Position numbers and translations under genes: made by a program. DNA of 49,506 bases from Streptomyces acidicola (GTDB taxonomy: Bacteria > Actinomycetota > Actinomycetes > Streptomycetales > Streptomycetaceae): assembly GCF_009377235.1 (NCBI RefSeq), contig NZ_VMNX01000042.1:1-49506 (forward strand). The letters are read 5' to 3'. Position 1 is the first letter of the stretch; each line of letters begins with the position of its first letter. This document shows positions 17,227 to 26,300 of this stretch, in pieces. Below the pieces are notes generated by a model. It ran no database searches. It saw only the letters and a program-made list of their open reading frames with translations, and was not told the DNA's origin.

Positions 17227-17715
17227 ATGACGGCATCCGATCCTTTCGCGGGGCCCAGCCCCCTCATTGTGCTCCTGATCATCGTGGTGGGGGGCATCAC
17301 CGCGTTCGGCCTCGCGGGCTACGGCTTCGGCAGGCTCGGCCGGCACGGCGTGCGAGGGTCGGGTCCAGAGGTCGTCCTGCCCTCTCTCGCCGCCCTCGCC
17401 GGCGCCGCCGCCCTCGCCATGTACGTCTGGGGGGCTGTCCACCTCCTGCTGGACGAGACCATGACGACCGACGCGTGCAGAGAGGCGGTGGGCGAGCAGC
17501 ACGCGGCCGGCATCGACCGCTACGACGTCTCCTATGTCCCGTTGCGCCTCGGCTGCCACGTCGAAGGCGTCGGTACGTACGCCGCCGCCGTCCCTGGTTA
17601 TGTCAACCCCGCCGCGGTGGGACTGGCCCTGACCGGCGTCGTGCTCCTGATCTCCGGGGGATTCGTATCGGAGCTCCGGGCCAGACACGACCTCAGAAAA
17701 GAGACCTCCAGTTGA
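17227..17715 (+). CDS. Small membrane protein, unknown function
   Basis: This 162-aa protein is not recognised. Three membrane helices are visible: about 14-36 (LIVLLIIVVGGITAFGLAGY), about 55-78 (VVLPSLAALAGAAALAMYVW) and about 132-150 (AVGLALTGVVLLISGG). Between the second and third lies a roughly 50-residue loop with two cysteines (TDACREAV and LRLGCHVEG), which could form an extracellular disulfide. It sits 13 bases after the glycan-hydrolase gene, and its stop overlaps the TTG start of the next gene, so the three look like one operon. It might anchor or help export its neighbours, but nothing in the sequence proves this. Confidence 0.65.
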   Translation: MTASDPFAGPSPLIVLLIIVVGGITAFGLAGYGFGRLGRHGVRGSGPEVVLPSLAALAGAAALAMYVWGAVHLLLDETMTTDACREAVGEQHAAGIDRYDVSYVPLRLGCHVEGVGTYAAAVPGYVNPAAVGLALTGVVLLISGGFVSELRARHDLRKETSS

Positions 17716-18479
17716 ACGCTCACCACACCACACGCCGTACGTTCCTCGGCCGTACCGCAGCGATCACCGGTGTCGCGATCGCGGCCTCCCTTCCCGCCTC
17801 CCAGTTCCTCGCCTCCCCGGCGTACGCGGCCGACAAGGACCCGACTCCCGCCCGGGTGCGGGAGGCCGTGCGACGGGCTCAGGCACGCAACAGACGAGTG
17901 CTGACGGGCAAGACGTCCCACAACGGCTGGGAGATGGAGCGGGTGGCCGACGAGGACGGTGCCATCCACACCCGTCCCGTCCCCGGTACCCCGCTCGAAG
18001 GCATCGCCGTACGCCTGGGAGACGTGGAGACCGTCCTCGTACACGTCGTCCGCCGTTTCCACTACGAGGTCGACGAACTCCGCAAGGGCGACGTCGTCGG
18101 CTGGCGCTCCCCGGGCACGGTCCGCAAGGGCCTGGCCGAGTCCAACCAGGCGTCCGGCACGGCCGTGCAGATCCGGCCGGGGCACTACCCGAGCGGTGCC
18201 CGCGGCGGCTTCTACCCCCAGCAACTGCTGGTGATCCGGGACATTCTCGCCGAACTCGACGGGGTCGTCCGCTGGGGCGGGGACGACCGCAAGCCGGACG
18301 AGTCGCTGTTCTCCATCGACGTGGGGCCCGGCGACGAGCGCCTCGCGCAGGTCGCGGCCAAGCTCCACAGGTGGAGCCAGGCTCCCGGAGCCGGGGCCGG
18401 TGCGCCCGTGGACGTGACGTCCACCAAGCGCCGTAAGGCGGCCCGGACACTCGCGGACCGTCAGCGCGCGGCGGCGTAG
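17712..18479 (+). CDS. Tat-exported M15-like protein with lost zinc ligands
   Basis: A 255-aa protein with a twin-arginine signal (TTRRTFLGRTAAITGVAIAA, cleavage near SPAYA) and a domain resembling D-Ala-D-Ala carboxypeptidase/VanY-type M15 peptidases. In that family the SNHxxGTAxDI segment and a late WGGD...MHF segment carry the metal ligands. Here they read SNQASGTAVQI (Gln146, Gln153) and WGGDDRKPDESLFSID (Leu199), so His, Asp and His are all replaced. The fold may survive as a binding module, but zinc peptidase activity is doubtful. The start is TTG 17712, overlapping the preceding stop as TTGA; no ATG or GTG gives an intact Tat signal. Confidence 0.7.
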   Translation: MNAHHTTRRTFLGRTAAITGVAIAASLPASQFLASPAYAADKDPTPARVREAVRRAQARNRRVLTGKTSHNGWEMERVADEDGAIHTRPVPGTPLEGIAVRLGDVETVLVHVVRRFHYEVDELRKGDVVGWRSPGTVRKGLAESNQASGTAVQIRPGHYPSGARGGFYPQQLLVIRDILAELDGVVRWGGDDRKPDESLFSIDVGPGDERLAQVAAKLHRWSQAPGAGAGAPVDVTSTKRRKAARTLADRQRAAA

Positions 18480-18511
18480 CAGGAGGAGCGAAGACCCGGT
18501 CCGCGAACGGA

Positions 18512-18546
18512 GACGAGGGGTGGCCCCCAGGGGGCCACCCCTCGTC
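18512..18546. terminator. Strong bidirectional terminator
   Basis: A perfect 16-bp stem, GACGAGGGGTGGCCCC paired with GGGGCCACCCCTCGTC, with loop CAG lies between two convergent genes. Confidence 0.9.
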
Positions 18547-18557
18547 TCATGTGCGCT

Positions 18558-20705
18558 TCACGCCCGGTTCAGCTCGAACCAGACCACCTTGCCCGTGCTC
18601 AGGCGGGTCGCGCCCCAGCGTCGGGCCATCTTGTTGACCAGGTAGAGCCCGCGGCCCCCTTCGTCCGTGGCCCGAGCCTGCCGCAGCCGCGGCAGCTGGG
18701 GCACGTCGTCGGTGACCTCGCAGCGGAGCACATCGGTGCGCAGCAGGCGGAGGGTGACCGGGCGGGAGGCGTACCGCACCGCGTTGGTCACCACCTCGCT
18801 GATCAGCAGCTCCACCGAATCGGTCAACTCCTCCAGACCCCAGCGGGACAGCGCGTGCCGGGCCAGCCGCCGGGCCCGGCCCGGAGCCATCTCCTCCGGT
18901 TCCAGGAACCAGTACGCGACGTCACTGGGCGCGATGCCGTCGAAGCGGGCGGCGAGCAGCGCGATGTCGTCGTCCCGGTCGCCCGGGCCGAGCATGTCGA
19001 GCACCTCGTCGCACAGCGCCTCCAGCGGCGGCGGATGGTCCGGGCCGGTGAGCTGCGCGGTGGCGGCGAGCTTCTCGCGCAGCTGTTCTATCCCGGTCCA
19101 CACGTCCCGCAGCCGCGACTCGACCAGACCGTCGGTGTAGAGGAGCAGCGTGGCCCCGGCGGGCGCGTCCAGCTCGACCGCCTCGAAGTCCACACCGCCC
19201 ACACCGATCGGCGCGCCCGGCGGCACCCGCAGCACCTCGGCGCGGCCGCCCAGATGCAGCAGGACCGGCGGCGGATGCCCGGCGTTGGCGATGGTGATCC
19301 GGTGCGAGACCGGGTCGTACACCGCGTACAGGCAGGTCGCCATCCGGTCGGTGCCCAGCCGCTGGGCCTGCTCGTCGAGGTGGTGCAGCACCTCCTGCGG
19401 CGGCAGGTCGAGCCCGGCCAGGGTCTGCGCCGTGGTCCGCAGCTGGCCCATGATCGCGGCCGAGGTCATGGAGTGCCCCATGACGTCGCCCACGACCAGG
19501 GCGACCCGGCTGCCGGGCAGCGGGATCGCGTCGTACCAGTCGCCGCCGACGCGTGCGGTCTCGGCGGCCGGCAGATAGCGGTGCGCCAGCCGTACGCCGG
19601 TGGGGCGCGGCAGCGTCTCGGGCAGCATCGTGCGCTGCAACTCGTCCGCGATGTACGCCTCGCGGCCGTACAGCACCGCCTTGTCGATGCCGAGCGCGCT
19701 GTGCGTGGCGAGCTGGGCGGCGACCAGCAGGTCGTCCTGCTCGAACGCCATGCGCTCCGGGCGGCGCAGGAACAGGGCCGCGCCGATCACCCGGCGGCGG
19801 CCGCGCAGCGGCGCCAGGATGGCGCGCTGGCCCGTGGGCACCGCGAACGGGCTGTCCTCACCGATGAGTTCGGGAAGGGCGTCCCGGGCCGCGGGCGCGT
19901 CCGCGAACACCGGCCGTACCCCGCGGAGCACCTCGGCGAGCGCGCCACCGGGCCGTACCTCGCACAGCTCCGCCGTGACCGCCGACAGGTCGGCGGGCTC
20001 CGGCTGGACCGCGGGCATGAAGCCGTTCTCGGTGTCGCGCTCCGCCGGGATCCGGTCGGTACGGCGCAGCCGCAGCACCAGCGGGCCCACCGGCCGCTCG
20101 TCGCCGACGGGCAGCGGCTCGCGCAGGTAGACCAGGATCGCGTCCGAGAACGTCGGCACGGTGGCCCGGCACAGACCCATCACGATCTCGTCCAGGTCGA
20201 TGCCCCGGGCGATCCGCCGCGTCGCCGCGCCCACGAACCGCAGCCGGTCCCCGTCCCGGCGCATCGGCATGGGACTGCCCGGCGGCAGCCCCTGGCCCCG
20301 GCGCCGCTCCTGGCCGTCCACCGAGCCCGAGAGCTGCTCGGCGCCCGGCTGGGCCGGGATGCCCTCCGGAACGGGACGCGGGCGGTGCGGGTCGGGCTCG
20401 CTGGCCGCGGGCTGCGAGTGCTCCGGACCGCTGGTCGCGGAGGTGTCGCCGGTCGCGGGGGCGCCCTGGCCGGAGGAGGCGCCCTGGGAGTTCTTCGCGC
20501 AGGGTGTACCCGGTTCGGAGGGTGCGTCGCCCGTGCGCGCCTGAGCGGGTAAAGCGGCGGAGGGCGGCATCTGGAGCGGTTCGGTGGCCGGCATCGGCAG
20601 CGCCTCCGGGGTACGCAGGAGCGCCCCGCGGGGATCCGCGGGGCTCGCGCCCGACTGGGGGCGCTCGTGGGAGGTGGGGTGCTCCGTCACGCGTGTCGAA
20701 TCCAT
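18558..20705 (-). CDS. SpoIIE-type PP2C phosphatase with GAF-like and HATPase domains
   Basis: A 715-aa regulator of the large Streptomyces family combining a phosphatase and an anti-sigma-factor-like kinase. About 130 residues of Pro/Ala-rich disordered sequence come first. A GAF-like sensor (about 140-330) and a PP2C/SpoIIE domain (GGDWYDAIPLPGSRVALVVG; LLLYTDGLVESR) follow. The C-terminus is an RsbW-like ATPase (LISEVVTNAVRYA; GGRGLYLVNKMARRWG). Such proteins dephosphorylate anti-anti-sigma factors and phosphorylate or bind partners in partner-switching stress pathways. No cognate sigma or antagonist gene is nearby. The start was placed at ATG 20705 (MDSTRVTEHP); the frame is open to 20975, but that stretch does not look protein-like. 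Confidence 0.88.
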   Translation of the reverse strand: MDSTRVTEHPTSHERPQSGASPADPRGALLRTPEALPMPATEPLQMPPSAALPAQARTGDAPSEPGTPCAKNSQGASSGQGAPATGDTSATSGPEHSQPAASEPDPHRPRPVPEGIPAQPGAEQLSGSVDGQERRRGQGLPPGSPMPMRRDGDRLRFVGAATRRIARGIDLDEIVMGLCRATVPTFSDAILVYLREPLPVGDERPVGPLVLRLRRTDRIPAERDTENGFMPAVQPEPADLSAVTAELCEVRPGGALAEVLRGVRPVFADAPAARDALPELIGEDSPFAVPTGQRAILAPLRGRRRVIGAALFLRRPERMAFEQDDLLVAAQLATHSALGIDKAVLYGREAYIADELQRTMLPETLPRPTGVRLAHRYLPAAETARVGGDWYDAIPLPGSRVALVVGDVMGHSMTSAAIMGQLRTTAQTLAGLDLPPQEVLHHLDEQAQRLGTDRMATCLYAVYDPVSHRITIANAGHPPPVLLHLGGRAEVLRVPPGAPIGVGGVDFEAVELDAPAGATLLLYTDGLVESRLRDVWTGIEQLREKLAATAQLTGPDHPPPLEALCDEVLDMLGPGDRDDDIALLAARFDGIAPSDVAYWFLEPEEMAPGRARRLARHALSRWGLEELTDSVELLISEVVTNAVRYASRPVTLRLLRTDVLRCEVTDDVPQLPRLRQARATDEGGRGLYLVNKMARRWGATRLSTGKVVWFELNRA

Positions 20706-21062
20706 CCGTGCGGGGCTGTGCGCCGTGCGTGGGGTCCGGCACACAGCAAACCCGTTGTTTCCTCCCGCAGGAAGCCCGATACCCGGAATAGGTGTCCCGG
20801 GAACGGAATTCCCGCGTGGCCAGAGGCAGTTCCTGTGCCACAGGCGGTATCGGCCGACCCGGTCGACCACAGCACTGGCCGCGCGGACGGCCCGACCGGC
20901 CGTCTCCGGCCCGTACCGGTGTAGCCCTCGTACCCCTTGGTCACGTCCTGCCGCCCCTCGGTGACGTTCGGTCAAGCACTGTGTGTCCTGCGGGAGTTGC
21001 CCCCATGAAATCCTTTGCGGAGGACGATCCTACGGTTGTGGACCGGGGGCGTTTCAAGGGTC
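20706..21062. other. Non-coding gap between DUF402 and phosphatase genes
   Basis: These 357 bases contain no convincing gene. They hold the presumed promoter of the phosphatase on the minus strand and G+C-lower patches near 20750-20815, including the inverted repeat GGGAA/TTCCC around 20800-20814. No terminator for the DUF402 gene was recognised. Confidence 0.35.
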
Positions 21063-21758
21063 TCATGGCGACGCGTGCGCCGGAGTGCGGTCCCAGTCGT
21101 CCGGAAGGGAGGGTACGCCCCATTCGTGATTCGGGCGCCAGTGCTGCCACCCTTCCGAGAAGGGGGGTCCCCAGTCCTGGATCACCTTCACGGCCGCACG
21201 TCCCGCCTCGCGTACCCGCTCGGCCAGTTGAGCGTCCATCAGCCCGTCCCGCTGGGCCTGCGCGAACTCGTCCTCGTCGTGCCAGAGCCAACTGCGGTCC
21301 GGACGTACCGAGATGTCGAGGAAGTGGTCCCGGGAGTCCACACCGCCGTCCCAACGCGTCCCCGGCTCCTCCAGGTTCACGTACCAGTTCTTGAACTGCC
21401 AGCCCGGCTCCCAGAACAGCCACACCGACCACGGCTCGCCGGGCCGGGCCAGCTTCAGCACACCCGTACCGAACCAGCGGTCCCGCTGTACGGTCCGCGG
21501 CTTGGTGTAGCGGGTCTGAAGCGGCTCGACGTGCACGGGGGTGCCGTCGGCGAGCACGGGACGGACGCACTCGGTGCCCGGCGCCAGCCACACGGCGAGC
21601 AACTCGGCGTCATTCCGTACGACGGTGACGGGGCGCACGATGTGGAAGTGCTCGCCGGCGTTCTCCCGGTACCGCCACAGGATCTGACTCCCTGGCGCCC
21701 AGTGCCCCGGCGCAGACTCGCGCTTGTCCACTCGTCTCACCGCTCCGTCATCCGCCAT
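21063..21758 (-). CDS. DUF402 (FomD-like) protein
   Basis: A 231-aa protein of the DUF402/FomD barrel family, in which FomD hydrolyses cytidylylated nucleotides and related proteins act as nucleoside diphosphate phosphohydrolases. The core is visible as GSQILWRYRE, TVVRNDAELLAVWLAPGT and WQFKNWYVNLEEP. The strongly conserved acidic/aromatic stretch DSRDHFLDISVRPDRSWLWHDEDEF provides the metal-binding residues. The C-terminal helices are typical of the actinobacterial members. It lies 72 bases downstream of fumC on the same strand and may be co-transcribed with it. The physiological substrate is unknown. Confidence 0.85.
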   Translation of the reverse strand: MADDGAVRRVDKRESAPGHWAPGSQILWRYRENAGEHFHIVRPVTVVRNDAELLAVWLAPGTECVRPVLADGTPVHVEPLQTRYTKPRTVQRDRWFGTGVLKLARPGEPWSVWLFWEPGWQFKNWYVNLEEPGTRWDGGVDSRDHFLDISVRPDRSWLWHDEDEFAQAQRDGLMDAQLAERVREAGRAAVKVIQDWGPPFSEGWQHWRPNHEWGVPSLPDDWDRTPAHASP

Positions 21759-21830
21759 GCAGAGATATTAGGTGCCCCTGGCATACGACGCTGCTGTGGG
21801 CGTCAAGGTTCACGCCATGGCGGGAATCGG

Positions 21831-23237
21831 TTACGGCCGCGTCATCCGCAGGACATCCAGTGCCTCGTCCAACTGCTCGACGGTGAGGTCGCCGCGCTCC
21901 ACGTACCCGCTCTCCAGCACGACCTCCCGGATCGTCTTCCGCTCGGCCAGCGACCTCTTGGCCACCTTCGCGGCCTCCTCGTACCCGATGTACCTGTTCA
22001 GCGGGGTGACGACGGACGGCGACGACTCGGCGTACTCGCGGGCCCGTTCGCGGTCGGCGGTGATCCCGTCGACGGTGCGGTCGGCGAGCAGCCGCGAGGC
22101 GCTCGTGAGCAGGCGGACGGACTCCAGCATGTTCTTGGCGATCACGGGGAGCATCACGTTGAGCTCGAAGTTCCCGGAGGCACCCGCGGTGGTGATGGTC
22201 ACGTCGTTACCGATGACCTGGGCGCAGACCATGAGGACGGCCTCCGGGATCACCGGGTTGACCTTGCCGGGCATGATCGAGGACCCGGGCTGGAGGTCGG
22301 GGAGCCGGATCTCGGCGAGCCCGGTCCGCGGGCCCGACGCCATCCACCGCAGGTCATTGGAGATCTTCGTCAACCCGACGGCGATGGTCCGCAGTTGCCC
22401 GCTGGTCTCGACGATCCCGTCCCGGGCCCCCTGCGCCTCGAAGTGGTTGCGCGCCTCGGTCAGCGGCAGCCCCGTGGCCCGGGCCACCTCCTCGATGACG
22501 GCGGCGGAGAACCCGGGCGGGGTGTTGATGCCGGTCCCCACGGCGGTCCCGCCCAGCGGCAGCTCGGCCAGCCGCGGCAGCGAGGCCCGCAGCCGCTCGA
22601 CGCCGTACCGCACCTGCGCGGCGTACCCCCCGAACTCCTGGCCGAGCGTCACGGGTGTGGCGTCCATGAGGTGGGTCCGCCCGGACTTCACGACGTCCGC
22701 GAACTCCTCGGCCTTGCGCTCCAGGGACCCGGCGAGGTGCTCCAGGGCCGGGATCAGGTCCCGGGTGACGGCGGCGGTGGCGGCGATGTGCACGGAGGAG
22801 GGGAAGACGTCGTTGGACGACTGGGAGGCGTTGACGTGGTCGTTCGGATGCACGTCCCTGCCGAGCCGCTCGCTCGCCAGCGTGGCGACGACCTCGTTGG
22901 TGTTCATGTTGGACGAGGTGCCGGACCCCGTCTGGAACACGTCCACGGGGAAGTGCTCGTCCCACTTCCCCTCGGCCACCTCCTGGGCCGCCTGCTGGAT
23001 CGCCCCGGCGACGTCCTTGTCGAGCACCCCCAGCCCGGCGTTGACCTTCGCCGCGGCTCCCTTGATCCGGGCGAGTGCCTCGATGTGGGAGCGTTCGATG
23101 TGCTGGCCGGAGATGGGAAAGTTCTCCACCGCGCGCTGGGTCTGCGCCCGCCACTTGGCGTCCGCGGGAACCCGCACCTCACCCATCGAGTCGTGCTCGA
23201 TGCGGTAGCCCTGGTCGTCGGCAGTCGGCGTCATCAT
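21831..23237 (-). CDS. fumC: Class II fumarate hydratase
   Basis: A 468-aa iron-independent fumarase of the TCA cycle (fumarate to L-malate), homotetrameric in the cytosol. The family signature [12 protein letters not shown] (about residue 321) is the catalytic-loop Ser region. Active-site segments [26 protein letters not shown] and the TxxMD-like [17 protein letters not shown] are all intact. Length is normal. The start is one of two adjacent ATG codons at 23237/23234. An unrelated class I enzyme for the same reaction is encoded about 5 kb away, with the STAND cassette between the two. Confidence 0.95.
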   Translation of the reverse strand: MMTPTADDQGYRIEHDSMGEVRVPADAKWRAQTQRAVENFPISGQHIERSHIEALARIKGAAAKVNAGLGVLDKDVAGAIQQAAQEVAEGKWDEHFPVDVFQTGSGTSSNMNTNEVVATLASERLGRDVHPNDHVNASQSSNDVFPSSVHIAATAAVTRDLIPALEHLAGSLERKAEEFADVVKSGRTHLMDATPVTLGQEFGGYAAQVRYGVERLRASLPRLAELPLGGTAVGTGINTPPGFSAAVIEEVARATGLPLTEARNHFEAQGARDGIVETSGQLRTIAVGLTKISNDLRWMASGPRTGLAEIRLPDLQPGSSIMPGKVNPVIPEAVLMVCAQVIGNDVTITTAGASGNFELNVMLPVIAKNMLESVRLLTSASRLLADRTVDGITADRERAREYAESSPSVVTPLNRYIGYEEAAKVAKRSLAERKTIREVVLESGYVERGDLTVEQLDEALDVLRMTRP

Positions 23238-23286
23238 TGTCGTACCTCCGCAGACGAGAGCGCGTCGTCAGTGGGGCCTATTCCCG

Positions 23287-23376
23287 TTCTCAGGATCGCG
23301 CGGACCGTCAGCCCCCGCAGGGTGGTTCGTATTCTCAGGATCGCGCGGACCGTCAGTCCCCGCAGGGTGGTTCGTA
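23287..23376. repeat. 45-bp tandem duplication across the STAND gene stop codon
   Basis: Two head-to-tail 45-base copies (23287-23331 and 23332-23376) differ at one base. The copy nearest the gene contains its last seven codons and stop. The second copy repeats the same codons and stop in the 3' untranslated region. Confidence 0.9.
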
Positions 23377-26300
23377 CGGCAGGTCCGGCGACACGTACTC
23401 CTTCCAGCGAGCAGCGGTCATGGCGTGTCGGGTCGAGGCGCACAGCATCGACCGCGCACGGGCGGTGTCGGTCTGCCAGAGACGTACGGTGCCATCCGCG
23501 CCGCCAGTGATGAGGTGGCCGCCTCGCGGGGCGTAGACCAGCGCCATCGCGGCCCCGCCGTGGCCGGTGACCGGATAGCCGTACGCGCTGATGCGGGCCG
23601 GATCGGAGACGTCCCACAGCCGGACCTGGCCGATGGCGTTCCCGCTGGCGAGCAGGGTGCCGTCGAGGGAGAAGCCGACGCTGTTCGTGATGCCTCCGGT
23701 GAGCACGGGCTCCCCGACGGCGGTCGGTGAGCGGGGCCGGGAGACGTCCCACAGCCTGACCTTGCTGTCACCGCCGCCGGTCGCCACCAGCCGCGCTCGG
23801 GGGCTGGCCGCGAGGGAGAAGGCGATCTGAGGGCTGAGCACCTCACCGGTCAGGGAGGGTGCCTCTCCGCCGTCGGCCGTGTGCCAGACCCGCAGGTAGC
23901 CGGTCGTGTCGGCAGTGTAGAAATAGCCCCCTTGGGGCGCGGCGGCCAGGCCCTTGAGCGGCATCCGCTGTCCCCGCACCTCGCCGTCGCCGAGAGGGTC
24001 GGGACGGCCGGGGTCGGAGACGTCCCAGACGCGCAACCCGCCCACGACGTCGCCTCCGACGACCAGGGAGCTCGCGACCAGTGAACGCCCTCCCGTGTCG
24101 AAGGCCAGTGCCCCGACCGGTTTCGTCTGGCCGGGCAGCGCCGGTCCGACCGGCAGCGGCCGAGCCGGAGCCGACACGTCCCACAACCGTACGTCGCCGC
24201 TGACGTCCCCCGTGGCCAGCAGGGGACTTCGGGACGGACCGGGCCGGAAGGCGACGGCGTTGGCGGTCGCACGCAACGGCGGGAGCGTGCCCAGTGGGGT
24301 CAGGCGGGTGGGATCGGAGACGTCCCAGAGCGTGACCCGGTTGCCGGACGCCGCCGCGAGCAGCCGTCCGTCGGTGGTCACCGCCATCGACTCGACGCCC
24401 TGGCCCGCGCTCATGACGCGCAGCGTCTCGGGCAGCCGCCACAGCAGCACCCTCCCGTCGATCGCGCCGCTGGCGAGGGTGCGCCCGGTGGCGTCGAAGG
24501 CGAGTGCGGTGACCGTGGTGGTGTGTCCGCGCAGAGGGGGGCCGAGCACTCTGGTGCTGCCGGGCGCACCCGCGTTCCACAGGTGGACGGATCCGGAGTT
24601 CTCCCCGGTGGCCAGGATCCGCCCGTCCGGGCTGAAGGCGACCGACATGACCGGGCTGTTGAGGAACAGCGTGTTCACCACTTTCGGGCGGCGCGGGTCG
24701 GACACGTCCCAGACGATGGCCCGGTTGTCACTTCCGGCGCTGGCCAGCGTCCGCCCGTCGGGGCTGAACGCCACCCGGTTGACGATGTTGGTGTGACCGC
24801 CGAACTCACCGCCGAGTGCCCTCGGGCGGGCCGGGTCCGAGACGTCCCACAGCCGGAGCAGCCTTGACCGGGTGGTGCCCGGCGCGGTGCCGCCGCTGAC
24901 GGCCAGCGTGTCACCGTCCGGGCTGAAGGCGGTGGACACGATGACCTGCCCCTCGACGGAGTGGACGGTGCTCAGCCGCCGCGGCCGCCTCGGCTCGGCC
25001 ACGTCCCACAACTCGACGGTGCCGGTCGCCACTGCACCGCTCAGGTAGTACGTCGACACGGCCAGCGTCCGCCCGTCAGGACTGAACCTCAGACTCCACA
25101 CCGGCCCTTTGGACACCGGCACCAGGGTCGAGAGAGCCACCGGGCGCCGGGCATCGGAGACGTCGTACATCTGCAGGTTTCCGGCGTCGCCGACCGCCAG
25201 CAGATCGCCCCGCTTGTTGTACGCGGTCGGTGCCGTCGGCCCGCTCCCGGGCTTGATCGCGCCGGACAGCGGGGCCGGGCGGCCGGGATCCGAGACATCC
25301 CAGATCCGCAGCGTGCCCGTGCCCGTGGCCAGCCGGCCCTTCGGACCGAACGTGACCGAGTACACGGTGTCGAACCGCTGCGGCAGCGGCGTGGCATGAA
25401 CCGCACCCGCCCCCTGCATCAGCCGCGTGCTCAGCCCGGCCGTCGGCCGCATTCGGTACGCGATGAGGTCGAGTTGCGCGGCGAGGGCGCTGTTGGTCTC
25501 GCGCTGGCGGTCTGCCTCGGCGGTCACCCGGTTGAAGATCGCGGCGTCGCGCTGCGCGAGCGCGTCGCTCCTGCTGTCGAAGGCGAAGGCCGCCAGTCCC
25601 GAGGCGAGCAGCGCCAGGACGACGATCGTCGCGATCGCGCCGCGCCGGATCAGCCGGGCGCGCCGGTGCTGCCGCTGCGAGGCGGTGAGGAACGCGGCTG
25701 CCAGGGGCTGAACGTCGTGCTGGTGGTCCGCGGCCCAGGTTCGGGCCCGTTCCAGCCGGGTGCCCCGGTACAGGAGCGTGGAGTCGCCACGCCCGGCTGT
25801 GTCCCAGACGGAGGCGGAGTCTTCCACTTCCTGGCGGACCACGTCGTGCTGACCGGCCGCCTTGATCCAGTCGCGCAGTTCCGTCCAGGCCCACAGCAGC
25901 GCTTCATGGGTGACCTCCACGGTGGCCTCCCCGTGCGCGACGCCCTGGGTGAGGAGCCGCGCATCGGTGAATCGGCCGGCCAGTTCATCGACCGCCATCG
26001 GGTCGGTGGCCGTACGGCGCAGGTCGCGGAGGGTGCGGCGGCGACGGGACACCTCACCGTTCTCGTCGATCCTGACCAGGCCGAGGAAGAACGGCCGCGC
26101 GGCCGACCCGGCGGCCGGGGTCAGCTGCCGGAACACGTTCTGCGCGGTGGTCTCGATCGCGCCGTGGATGCCTCCGGTGTCGCGGTAACTGCCCACGGTC
26201 AGGGTGTCGCCCCTGCGCCCCAGCCATGTGCGCTCCAACGCGTGGGCCAGCAAAGGCAGTTGACCGGCGCCGTAAGCGGTGTTCTCGTCCCGCCAGGCCG

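Noticed and set aside
23287..23376. CRISPR-like array
   Set aside because: Only two adjacent copies with no spacer; it is a simple tandem duplication.
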